DNA from: Eretmocerus hayati
Taxonomy: Eukaryota > Arthropoda > Insecta > Hymenoptera > Aphelinidae
Assembly (NCBI GenBank): GCA_029851415.1
Contig: CM056743.1
Span: 92,788,501-92,852,500, forward strand
Reading direction: 5' to 3'
Length of the DNA stretch: 64,000 nucleotides
This document shows, in pieces, positions 52,353-62,200 of the stretch. Both the position numbers and the translations under genes were made by a program. A model generated the notes under the pieces. That model saw only the letters and a program-made list of their open reading frames with translations. It searched no databases and was not told where the DNA came from. Each line of letters begins with the position of its first letter. The first letter of the stretch is position 1.

Positions 52353-54413
52353 AAAGGGACTAGGCGGTTAAGCATGGTGAAGTGGACCTTGTCAGGTATG
52401 GCCCGGAAAGTATTTTTCCCCACTTTCTAACCCCAAATTATGACAAAAGCAAAGGTTTGTAGGTCCCAAAGTGACCCCTGTTTTCTACGGCACCCTAGGA
52501 ATCCTCTAAAAAACCCTCGAAATCGATGTTCCTTCTATCAAATCGCATTCTGATGCATTTCAACGAATCAATCTGAAAATTTTTCAACATATTTTTGAAA
52601 CTCCATCAAATAGAAGAAAGATGTTTGCATAGTGACAACTTTGGATTTAGGCCCCGAAAAAAATTCTTGAATATTGAAAAACGATTTTTCCCATAGAGGT
52701 TGGGGATTAGCACGGAATTTGAACATTCCACCGTGTTTGTCAGATTATTTTACATCGAAAACTGCTCAGAAACATATTACTTTAGGTGGTGGAACATGGT
52801 CAAAAATGCAAAAAACCAATTCCAAAGCAAATTTTGAGTCAGTAATTTGCATCTTCTGCGCATGCGCGACCTCCTACATTCCTGAAAGTATTCTCAATCG
52901 CTAGCTGATGCAATTTCCTTTAAAATGACCCCTTGAGGAGGTCGATTTGATGCAGTAAAACCTGAGATCTAGCTGGTCCAAGAAATCAAGAAATCCAAGG
53001 TATCAAATCGGTGAACCCGTGGCTCCTTCAATGGGCCCGAAAAGTGCGAATTTTGAGTCGGACTGTTTCAAAGATGTCAACATGTGTGTTCGATGTAATT
53101 TTTGACGTAGAAACCGAATCCGTGGTCAGTTTTGTTCCAAACCTTCAAGATTTTTGATGATTCCCAAAAAACCGACCGGAGGGTGTACGGCCATTCCCAG
53201 CCTTTTTCTACACATTTGAGATGTATGTTAGGTATAGGCAAAGGTTTGGACTTGTCGCGTAGAAGATGCAAGTATGTTTTCCTCTATATTCTGAGCAGCT
53301 GAAGACGATAGCGATGGTTTCGAGGCTTGGGAATGAGTTGGGAGTCAGATTTGGACTCATGGAGCTATATTTCGTTCTATGATCTTATCGAAGAGAACAG
53401 CATCATGCACCTCATATCTCTCTCTCGAGTTATTCCTGTGCCTCAAAACCATCAGTATCGTCTTCAGCTGGTCAAAATACAAAGGAAAACGTACTTGCAT
53501 CCTCTAGTATCAAGTTCAAACTTTTGCCTATACTCAACATACATCTCAAATGTGTAGAAAAAGGCTGGAAATGGCCGTACACCCTCCGGTCGGTTTTTTG
53601 GAAATCATCAAGAATCTTGAAGGTTTGGAACGAAACTGACCACGGATTCGGTTTCTACGTCAAAAATTACATCGAAAACACATGTTCACATTTTTGAAAC
53701 AGTCCGACTCAAAATTCGCACTTTTCGGGCCCATTGAAGGAGCCACGGCTTCACCGATTTGATGCCTTAGATTTCTTCATTTCTTGGACCAGCTAGATCT
53801 CAGGTTTGACTGCATCAAATCGACCTCCTCAAGGGGTCATTTTAAAGGAAATTGCATCAGCTAGCGATTGAAAATACTTTCAGAAATGTAGGAGGTCGCG
53901 CATGCGCAGAAGATGCAAATTACTGACTCAAAATTTGCTTTGAAAATGGTTTTTTGCATTTTTGACCATGTTCCACCACCTAAAGTAGAATGTTTCTAAG
54001 CAGTTTTCGATGTAAAATAATCTGACAAACACGGTGGAATGTGCAAATTCCGTGCTAATCCCCAACCTCTATGAGAAAAATCGTTTTTCGATATTCAAGA
54101 ATTTTTTTCGGGGCCTAAATTCAAAGTTGTCACTATGCAAACATCTTTCTTCTATTTGATGGAGTTCCAAAAATATGTCAAAAAATTTTCAGATTGCTTC
54201 GTTGAAATGCATCAGAATGCGATTTGATAGAAGGAACATCGATTTCGAGGGTTTTTTTAGAGGATTCCTAGGGTGCCGTAGAAAAAAGGGGTCACTTTGG
54301 GACCTACAAACCTTTGCTTTTGTCATAATTTGGGGTTAGAAAGTGGGAAAAAATACTTTCCGGGCCATACCTGACAAGGTCCACTTCACCATGCTTAACC
54401 GCCTAGTCCCTTT
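52353..54413. mobile_element. Palindrome inserted in the Polinton, 2 x 974 bp
   Basis: Starts AAAGGGACTAGGCGGTTAAG at 52353 and ends with the exact complement at 54413. The arms are 52353-53326 and 53440-54413, both 974 bp at high identity, with a ~113-bp loop that is itself partly self-complementary. It lies between the basic core-like gene and the major capsid gene. It supplies the last codons (KGLGG and the stop) of the former and removes the upstream region of the latter. No flanking target duplication is seen. Transcription through it would give a near-1-kb hairpin RNA. Confidence 0.92.
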
Positions 54414-54901
54414 CTCACTCTCGGGGTCTTCCGCTTCACAGATGATCTCCCAGTCTTCTTTTTAGGTTTGCTCCGAGTCACTTTTCTTTTCTTGACCTTA
54501 CTGCTGCCACGAGAGGCTACGGTGCGCACGGATCCACGCGTTTTACGAGACTGTCGTCGTCGCTTCGCCGCTCGCGATTTATAGCCAGAACCTTTCATCA
54601 TCTCTGCCAATTTCTCAGCTGCTTTCTTTTTGAGTTTTTTACCAGATTCCTTAGCCCGGTTCTGCAGAGAATCCGTAAAATTCATGCCGTTATTCGCCAC
54701 GTCGTCCAATACGTTGATGCCGGTACGCATGGCCTCTTTACCCACCGCTTTGACACCACTAGCGATGTACGGTAGAATCCTTCTCGCGAGCCCACCAAGC
54801 CAAGCACCAACACCTCGGCCGCGCTGATAAGTGGATCCCGTGAAGTATCTTTTCACACCACCACCGATTTGGTCCTCGTAATATGCTACGTAATGACTCA
54901 T
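54395..54901 (-). CDS. Polinton basic core-like virion protein, 168 aa
   Basis: Starts MSHYVAYYEDQIGGGVKRYF, then GSTYQRGRGVGAWLGGLARR and LPYIASGVKAVGKEAMRTGI. That is a hydrophobic, Gly-rich N-terminal part conserved in Polintons. The C-terminal half is a run of Lys/Arg/Ser (KVKKRKVTRSKPKKKTGR), suited to condensing DNA inside a capsid. It lies 10 nt after the minor capsid gene and is probably co-transcribed. The final residues lie inside the palindrome arm, so the native C-terminus may have been altered. The core or minor virion role is inference from composition and position. Confidence 0.8.
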   Translation of the reverse strand: MSHYVAYYEDQIGGGVKRYFTGSTYQRGRGVGAWLGGLARRILPYIASGVKAVGKEAMRTGINVLDDVANNGMNFTDSLQNRAKESGKKLKKKAAEKLAEMMKGSGYKSRAAKRRRQSRKTRGSVRTVASRGSSKVKKRKVTRSKPKKKTGRSSVKRKTPRVRKGLGG

Positions 54902-54911
54902 GATATCATTT

Positions 54912-55715
54912 TTAGCGGTTGCGCTTGAAATGGAGCGTAACCGTCAGAGTACCGTACTCGAATGGTATGTGCTGGGCATGTTGATTCCTTATATCTATCT
55001 CTATGCTCTGAATACCGTGTTGGAGCAGAGGGATGTAGTTAATCGGTGCAAACTGTTTCGTGATATTGCCGCCAAACTCGTATCTAGAACCGTCCAATGA
55101 GACGATTCTTAGTAATCCGGCTTGGGTGTCACCTACTGTATACGGCTTACAAATATCTGTGTAGACGAATAGCTGATCCGGTATTGCTCGAGACAACGAA
55201 GCGGGTCTTGTCCCCGCAACAATGGTGTCGGGTGATGTTTTGAATGTACCCGTGTTTCGCTGCTCGGGATCTTCGAAGCCAAAGATACGGAGGATTTTCT
55301 CGTTAAAAATCGTGTAATGCGACTGTGTGCACGAGCAATTTTGCCTGAAAACGTAAAACCCTTTCCGCAAGTCAGCAGGTTCGAATACGTAATGTTTCTC
55401 ATCTATCTGCGAGCTATTTATTTCGGCGGCCAGTTGTTCAATCGTGGAGTATATACCAATCGGATAGTAGAGTTTCTGATCAAAGTCGTCCGCCAATTCT
55501 CCTCCGGATTTGTTGAAAATGTACGTGTTTTCGTTCTCTTGAATGTGCATTATCGTGCAGGGTATATGAATTTCGGCGAGGCCAACACGCCAATCACCCG
55601 TGAGTCGAATCTCTCGGGGCAGATGGGTGGTAAAGCACGACGTTGCGTTGTCGGGATAGTATTGCATGCTGCTGTTGCTCGGCAGGACCAAGTAAAAATC
55701 GTCTTGAAATTCCAT
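54912..55715 (-). CDS. Polinton minor capsid (penton-like) protein
   Basis: 267 codons, starting MEFQDDFYLVLPSNSSMQYY, then NATSCFTTHLPREIRLTGDW and RVGLAEIHIP, the characteristic start of the single jelly-roll minor capsid protein of Polintons. The C-terminus FEYGTLTVTLHFKRN is the final strand. It would occupy the five-fold vertices of the predicted capsid. The frame is intact, with 15 nt between it and the integrase gene. Confidence 0.9.
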   Translation of the reverse strand: MEFQDDFYLVLPSNSSMQYYPDNATSCFTTHLPREIRLTGDWRVGLAEIHIPCTIMHIQENENTYIFNKSGGELADDFDQKLYYPIGIYSTIEQLAAEINSSQIDEKHYVFEPADLRKGFYVFRQNCSCTQSHYTIFNEKILRIFGFEDPEQRNTGTFKTSPDTIVAGTRPASLSRAIPDQLFVYTDICKPYTVGDTQAGLLRIVSLDGSRYEFGGNITKQFAPINYIPLLQHGIQSIEIDIRNQHAQHIPFEYGTLTVTLHFKRNR

Positions 55716-55730
55716 CGCGAGCCTCGAATC

Positions 55731-56879
55731 TCAAATCGACTCTAATTCGCTAGCTTTCACCCAACTGTTGAACTTGGCAGGATATCCGAGCCACTTGACA
55801 AGTACTTTATTGTTACCACGTCCTCTGGATTTTATGACACTCTCTACTTTGAAATTCTGATCATCCGCCAAACGTTCTTTCCCAACCAGGGTGAGTTCTT
55901 CGGTATAAAAATACCCGTCGATGATCTCGTCTTTCAAGTCTTGGAGCTCGTACGTGTACAAATTCTGACGGAGTGAAACCCTGCTTATTTTGAAGATTCC
56001 TTCGCTGTAGTTTCTTTCGTGACCTTTCTCAAACGTATGTTTCGTGCGACTAATGCGTACGTAATCACCGACCGCGTATTTAGCTGTAAATCTCGCGCTT
56101 CTTTTTCGGTTGACGGTTTGGCTCAGCGCGCGGTGTTCCAAATTCTCTCTAGCCACTCTGGCGTTATAAATCGTGACCTTTACAGGCCTCATTTTTGTGC
56201 CGGTGTGCAAAGTGTGATTGTACGCGTGTAATATATCCTGTACGACGTCGATGTAGCGCTTAGTGTTTTTGTGAGTAAAATAGCGCCAGATACGCTCTTT
56301 GATTGTTCTGATGAGCCGTTCTACGCACGCGCACTTGATATCGGGATTTCTCGCAACTCTGAAACTGATATCTCGCTCCTTGAGAAGCTTCTGAAACGGG
56401 GCACCGACAAACTCCTTACCGCGATCCGATTGTAAGCAGATTGGAATGCGTCCGTTGGCACTCTTGAGGATGTTTTTGAACGCTGTTGCCACGGCCGAAT
56501 CAGTCTTATCGCGAAGTAATTCTACCCATGCGTATTTACTCAGCACGTCGACGACAACGAGGAGATAATTGTAACCGTCGTTGTATTCTTGTAGCGTTGT
56601 GAGTTGCATCAGATCGCATTCCCATACGTCGTCGATGTTTGTGACGTCATATCGTAATCTCGGGAATCTCCTGCGGATAGGCCTGTGTAGGGTATAAGCG
56701 TCTTGGTTGCTCAGCCATTTATACACTTGTTTTCTCTCTTTATCGTCCGCAAGGGGGTTACCTTTTCTGTTTACGCGTAGCAAATTCCGTGCACCCGCGT
56801 AGCCAGCCTCGTGGCTTGGATCGTAATACTGCTCCGAGTAGTCGTGCATTTCTTTCTTCACAGATTCATCCTCTGCCAT
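55731..56879 (-). CDS. Polinton retroviral-type integrase with chromodomain
   Basis: 382 codons. The DDE catalytic core is visible: Asp in VWECDLMQL (about residue 90), Asp in LQSDRGKEF (about 153) and Glu in CACVERLIRTIKERIW (about 187). An SH3-like region with YAVGDYVRISRTKHTFEKGH follows. The C-terminus FKVESVIKSRGRGNNKVLVK and WLGYPAKFNSWVKASEL is a chromodomain, which may target histone marks. It integrates the linear element into host DNA. The first 22 nt overlap the upstream gene. The frame is intact. Confidence 0.95.
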   Translation of the reverse strand: MAEDESVKKEMHDYSEQYYDPSHEAGYAGARNLLRVNRKGNPLADDKERKQVYKWLSNQDAYTLHRPIRRRFPRLRYDVTNIDDVWECDLMQLTTLQEYNDGYNYLLVVVDVLSKYAWVELLRDKTDSAVATAFKNILKSANGRIPICLQSDRGKEFVGAPFQKLLKERDISFRVARNPDIKCACVERLIRTIKERIWRYFTHKNTKRYIDVVQDILHAYNHTLHTGTKMRPVKVTIYNARVARENLEHRALSQTVNRKRSARFTAKYAVGDYVRISRTKHTFEKGHERNYSEGIFKISRVSLRQNLYTYELQDLKDEIIDGYFYTEELTLVGKERLADDQNFKVESVIKSRGRGNNKVLVKWLGYPAKFNSWVKASELESI

Positions 56880-57682
56880 TTCCTGATCTTTCCTTTCGCT
56901 GTGGGTGACGCGTCTTGAGCTAAACTAGCGTTCAGGCTTGCGGCTGCTTCGGCCCAGGGATCAGGGACTGAGCGTGCGACGCGTCGTTTTGCTGTATTTA
57001 TGGGGTCCATCAGCCTTTCCCCTATTCGCACGATGTTTGCGTTACCGATTAATTCGGTCGGGGTGCCGGTAATTCTCATAAACTTTGCAAATTCTAGCTG
57101 CCCAACGGGCAGTGCGCTGCCATCCTCATCTCTCTCTGTTCTTCTGCCTCTTTTGACGGGTCGTTTCCGAACGACATCGTTCAAGAGCTCGACAATATTG
57201 GAAGCTTGAATCGTGTGACCGTCTATGGTAACAGTACCCGTGTCGTCCCACTTGAGCCGGTCAGGCGCTGCTATTTTCCAATGCTGTAGGAGTCTTTTTG
57301 CTCGGTTTTTGTATAACCGCGGGATATTGCTTAAAATCTCTTGCTCACTCAGAGGTGATAATTCGGATTCCGACTCGTTTGATTCCGCTGTTTCGGGCTT
57401 TTCGTTTAATCCGTCACGCAACACAAGAAAACGTCGCAGTACTTGCAGATATCGTTTGCATTTTTCGTCAACCGCACCAAATTTTTTAGTGTGGAGAATA
57501 TCAAACATCTCCGAGTCGAGTCTCGAAAGCGGGTCGCCGGGTGTTTGAACGGATTCCGTGACCATATCATCAGATGGTTTTGGGGTATATGACGTTTGCG
57601 GTTCCGAGTGGTGTTGCTGGTGGCGTTGGAGTCGATTCAACGTCGTCTCGGGCACAACGACCATTTTACGGAGTCTGTCCAT
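56858..57682 (-). CDS. Polinton-associated protein of unknown function, 274 aa
   Basis: Starts MDRLRKMVVVPETTLNRLQR. It has an N-terminal helix with a Gln/His-rich segment, a Pro/Ser-rich linker, a helical part (LSEQEILSNIPRLYKNRAKR), then DDTGTVTIDGHTIQASNIVE and basic KRPVKRGRRTE. VVVPETTLNRL and PRLYKNRAKRLLQ are recurrent features of an uncharacterised Polinton protein. The position between the small basic gene and integrase, with short spacing, suggests co-expression. No enzymatic motif is seen; a minor virion or DNA-binding role is speculation. Confidence 0.75.
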   Translation of the reverse strand: MDRLRKMVVVPETTLNRLQRHQQHHSEPQTSYTPKPSDDMVTESVQTPGDPLSRLDSEMFDILHTKKFGAVDEKCKRYLQVLRRFLVLRDGLNEKPETAESNESESELSPLSEQEILSNIPRLYKNRAKRLLQHWKIAAPDRLKWDDTGTVTIDGHTIQASNIVELLNDVVRKRPVKRGRRTERDEDGSALPVGQLEFAKFMRITGTPTELIGNANIVRIGERLMDPINTAKRRVARSVPDPWAEAAASLNASLAQDASPTAKGKIRKWQRMNL

Positions 57683-57696
57683 GTCACTGTATAAGT

Positions 57697-58053
57697 TTAG
57701 TAACCAGAGCGCCGAGAATTGGACTCAATAGTAACGGTAGAAACGACCCTCCGCTCTGAACAATGGTCTTCTTTTTTTTTGCGCCAATCCGATGTATTTT
57801 TATGAGCCAACTGTCGTAATACTTTTTTGTGGCGTCGGAGCCTTCTCTTTTCGTTATCTTTTAGAGATACAACACCGTGGAGCACGTTGAGAGCGCACTC
57901 GCAAATACACTTTACGAGTATCTTATCGGCTTCGCGCAGCAGCACAGTTCGTTGACGGGGATCAGCGTGTCGGAGAGCTTGTAAAATAGCGATGCGTTTC
58001 TTTGTGGAATGCTCACCGGGCAAGCGCGCGCTTTCCGATCCTGCTTCAGCCAT
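57697..58053 (-). CDS. Polinton-associated small basic protein, 118 aa
   Basis: Contains KKRIAILQALRHADPRQRTV, CICECALNVLHGVVSL and EKRRLRRHKKVLRQLAHKNT. This Cys-pair plus RRLRxHKKVLRxLA signature recurs in many Polintons but its function is not known. The high Lys/Arg content suggests nucleic-acid binding. It lies 66 nt after the ATPase gene and 14 nt before the 274-aa gene. Confidence 0.8.
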   Translation of the reverse strand: MAEAGSESARLPGEHSTKKRIAILQALRHADPRQRTVLLREADKILVKCICECALNVLHGVVSLKDNEKRRLRRHKKVLRQLAHKNTSDWRKKKEDHCSERRVVSTVTIESNSRRSGY

Positions 58054-58119
58054 TGTTCGCGATAAACTGGAGCATTCGACTATGTGGAGCCAATACTTGT
58101 TCTCGGATCGTAGTCCTCT

Positions 58120-58782
58120 TCAGGAATTTAATTTTACATACTTTGGCACGTAAGCATAGTGGACTTTATCATCAGGGAAGATCCCGGTGCGGAATCTGAA
58201 TTCGTCGAGAGCGTTCTGCGAAAGATCTAGAAAAAGATACGAGTGTGGCTCTCTCGTTGCGTCCAGATAAGCGTCGCGTAAGAATCGTGGATCTTCCGGA
58301 CAAACTTGACGCGCTAGATGCTGTATTTGCGCTCTGTCTCGAGGGTTTTTGAAAATAACCAAATATTTCGTGTTCAAGCTAATATCTCTTTGCGCTTTGC
58401 CTTGAAACATATTCTGCGTGATGAAAATGACACTGATGTTTCGATGATGCGATCCCTTTGTGAATAAATCCAACACCAGGTCATTCGAGGATTCACGCAT
58501 CAGGTCATCCAGGATCAGCAGTTTTTTCTTCTCGTTGTCGTTCGAGTAGTCGCTTGGTTGAGGAAGACCTTCTCGAAACTCGATTTGGATGCCGGGAATA
58601 CCCGGTTTTAAATCTCTGGAGTAGGTCTCCTGCCATTCGGCGTAATAAAATAGAATTCTATCGAAGCGCACGTTGCGAATATCCGGCAAATGGGCGAGAA
58701 ATCTACGGACCCACTGAGTCTTACCACATGAAGTAGGTCCGCAAATGCAGCTCGTGAATGGGTGCTGCCACCTTACGTCCAT
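58120..58782 (-). CDS. Polinton genome-packaging ATPase (FtsK/HerA, A32-like)
   Basis: 220 codons. Walker A is GPTSCGKTQ (residues 15-23) and Walker B is KKLLILDDLM (about residue 89), followed by HRNISVIFITQNMFQG, the sensor-like segment. These ATPases pump viral DNA into preformed capsids. The fold, length and motifs match Polinton and adintovirus-type ATPases. The frame is intact. A TATAAAT lies about 40 nt upstream of the ATG (minus-strand GATGATATAAATTG). Confidence 0.94.
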   Translation of the reverse strand: MDVRWQHPFTSCICGPTSCGKTQWVRRFLAHLPDIRNVRFDRILFYYAEWQETYSRDLKPGIPGIQIEFREGLPQPSDYSNDNEKKKLLILDDLMRESSNDLVLDLFTKGSHHRNISVIFITQNMFQGKAQRDISLNTKYLVIFKNPRDRAQIQHLARQVCPEDPRFLRDAYLDATREPHSYLFLDLSQNALDEFRFRTGIFPDDKVHYAYVPKYVKLNS

Positions 58783-58918
58783 CTTGACAACTGAGCGGAG
58801 GAAGGAGAATTTCGCAATTTATATCATCTACCAATGAAACTCCTTCTACGTCCGCTGGACCGAGCCATACCCGCGGGTGGGCGGGCAGCGGCGGGGCGGG
58901 GAACGTGCGGCTATGAGC

Positions 58919-59233
58919 TCACGGCCGCACGCGCGCTCCGCAAAGAGCTAAGCCGAGCTTCGCGTGAATAAGCTCAGGACCGCGAGGATGAGCTCTACCC
59001 TTCCGCGAGAGAGAGGAGCTTACCCACGCGTGGATCAGCTTTTTACGCGCGAGAATCAGCTCAGCCGCGTGAGTTGCGATCGTGCGTGCACGCGTGTTAT
59101 CGTCGCCTAGGCGCATGGAGACTTCAATCTGGAGATGTAGGATGGTTTCAATGAAATGGGAAGCGTCATCCATGGTACGAGCAGTATTTATTATTTGCAT
59201 CATCATCATCACAATCATCAAATATATTCTCAT
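58919..59233 (-). CDS. Doubtful 104-aa frame between polymerase and ATPase
   Basis: Starts MRIYLMIVMMMMQIINTART and ends in a repetitive GC-rich part. On the plus strand, GAGCTNANNC- and GAATCAGCTC-type repeats lie at 58915-59055. I do not recognise it. It may simply be the intergenic region, which also carries these short repeats. Confidence 0.25.
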   Translation of the reverse strand: MRIYLMIVMMMMQIINTARTMDDASHFIETILHLQIEVSMRLGDDNTRARTIATHAAELILARKKLIHAWVSSSLSRKGRAHPRGPELIHAKLGLALCGARVRP

Positions 59234-59265
59234 ATTTTACATTAATCTGTCCAAGTAACGTCAGA

Positions 59266-62200
59266 TCATCGCGTATCGTCATCGCCGCGGTATCCAAACG
59301 GGAGAGAGAGAGTTGGTGAGATATAACGCCTCTTACGCAGAACTACGGTGCAAGTTTTGAATTCCTTGCGCGTTATCACGTCGTGCAAGCGTGTTCTACT
59401 TATCGCTCTGAAATCTAATCTTATCGAGTCTAGTTCCTGGTCGGGCTCTCTGTCGAACCACTGGTCCACAAGCTGTTTTATACTACCGAGATTGATTTTC
59501 TTACTGTTATCGGAATTCAACGAGATACCCTTGACTTTGCATGTTTCGAATACTTGGCTGCTACCCGGGACAACTACCTCGTAACCGTAGAACTTGGGTC
59601 CCCCGGATACGAACGAGCGTATGTACGCGTTCTCGCCATAGCATTCCAACTCGTCGGTCATTTCCCCGAGAAACGGACCGAGGTGTGGTTTGTATTCTGT
59701 TGGATCGTCTTTGCGAGAAACGAAGATACATGAGTCCGTGTCCATGTAAAGGGTCCGTTTCCCGAGCTTTTCAATCTCTTCGTATAGCCAGAGACGCGCT
59801 TGCGCGGTGGTATAAGCAGCTAAGAGTACGTTGGTGTTGGGAGAAGACTCGACCGCTTCGTTTCGATACCGCCAGCTGACATACAGAACTTCATCGCTCG
59901 CGATCAGAATATCGTGGACTTCTTTTTCTGGTGCGTGCAATAATTTCATAAGTGCCCTGCGTGATTTCACTATTTCGGTCTTTAGCAAGTTGTCTCTCTG
60001 TCCCCACTTCCCCCAGAACGAGTTAAGCGCCATCTTGGCAACGGAGCGGAGCCCCGGATTGTGCTCGATCTTGCCGATATCCAGTTTGATTCCCTCGGCC
60101 CGCTCGTACTCTTCTATGTACCGCTTTTTACTAGCCTCATCGACGCATCCAGGCGGAAACCCGCTAGCCTGCTGTTTACTCTTCAACAACATATCCACAT
60201 ACTCGACAAACAGCCCCCCCCCCCCCCGTGACGGGGTCAAACTGCGTGATCTCATATTGCCATATGACGTGTATCTCGATAATCCGGTATCCGAGCTCGA
60301 TAGCTTTCCTGAGTTCGTCAACCACCCACTCGTTTTCGAACGTACGCTGATCGATGTTTTCGTGATTACAATCTTCTTGACGCATCTCCTGACAGCATGA
60401 GCGACACAATGCAAAGAGTAAGCGACCGTGCATCTTGATTGGAAGGAGTGGTAGGTACAAGTTGCGCGGCGGTAATACTCGACATTTGACTACGCCTTCG
60501 ACTCGTGATAAATCATTGTTGTCTCCGCCCGTCAGAGCATCACACTCGCGCCCGACGTATATTCTGCGCGGATGCCCGATGGGGTATTTACCTTTTTTGT
60601 TCACAGAAGGGTACAGCGAGGTTACGTCATGGTAGCAGATTATTTCATTTTCTTCGACATCGTAATGCGTCACGAGATTTTCAGTGCGGCCACCGAAGAA
60701 TGTACCCCTAGCATTCAGCGTGATCTTACTCATTAGGGGATGGCTTGAAACGTAATCTCGAATGCCGGGGTCGTTTTCTTTGATTTTGTCGAATTCGCAT
60801 TCCCACATCTCTCGCACCGTATACCCGAAAGATTCCATCCGTTTGATTTTAGCTTGAGTGCTTTCATAGACCTCGTCGTGTGACCGCCCGGGAACGACTC
60901 TCCTGCTGCGATTACCGTTAAAGCATTTAAGACATCCGTGATAAAAGCACCCCTGATATTCAAACACTGTACCCCTACTGTTGTTGGGATCCAGGCTCGG
61001 TAAGTAGCCGTCGACGGTGAAACCTTCGGGTAATCTGTACTCTCTCGCTCGACCAGCGTGTATAATCTCTCTATTCAAATCCCGCTCGCACGTCAATAAC
61101 CATTCCAAAGACTTTTGAGAATGCTTGTCGCCCCTCCTATAACCACCGCGTGGGATTATAGCTATCGTGTTTGGCTTCAAGAATTTTTTCCGGAAGAGCA
61201 GATTACACGCGGATGCGATCGTGACAGCTGAAGCGAACGGGTCCGTGTCACCTAGTTCGAGGAAGAATTTTCTGAACTCTCTGCATGCCCCACGCAGAAT
61301 CTCAACGTCCATATTGCAGTATTCAACAATTTCATTTTTGAAAATGAAATAATAGTTTGGTTTTGTAGCGTTGTACCATTCGAAAAATTTTTCTCGCTCA
61401 CTGGGTGACATTGTCCCAGGGGAATAAAATTTTTCGTCCGGCAGCTCTCCTTCATATATCCAAGCGTCGGGACTAGTAAATAAATGCGGGAAGTAACCCT
61501 TCTTACTGCTCTCGGGCAAACCAAACGTCTTCGGACAGAGACTCAACCTGATGTGGAAAAAGTTCAGGCTGTCGATGAATTTTGTGTCTCGTACTTTCAT
61601 ACTTATAATTTTGTTCCCGCAGAGTATCACACTGGGTAGTGGGTGTTCCGAATCAGATACTAATCTTTTCAAAATGAATTGTCCGTCAAAATTACCGCTA
61701 TTGTGCCCGATCACAATTATCTCTTTGAAAGCCGTTTGCTTCCGCACTGTGAGATCAATGAGCTCTTTCACGGGATCTATCTTGAACTCAAAGTACCTCG
61801 GACCGCACGTATCGCAATTATTCTTTATATCATCGCCGCGATCTATACAATCCGTGCATACTTGATGAGCGATTATGAGTACCACCTCGTGTTCGGTTGT
61901 GGTCTCGTGGCCATTGTGTTTTTTAACCTGCTGAGTTTCGCAATCGTAAATCACGTAGCAGTACTTGTGAACAGTCGTATCCGGTTTGATAGGCTGGACG
62001 TAACACAGCTCGTTTGGGGAATGCGCTGTATGACATTGCTTACAATATTGAACACCGCTATCGTGCCTCCTATTATAAATATTTACAGTCCTGAAACAGC
62101 TCTTGCAAAGCTTGAGAACGTCACACAATTTTTTATTGTCTTTTTTGTAACTACCATCTGTTTTGTGTTTCTCATAGCAGTCACGACCGTTGAAATATCT

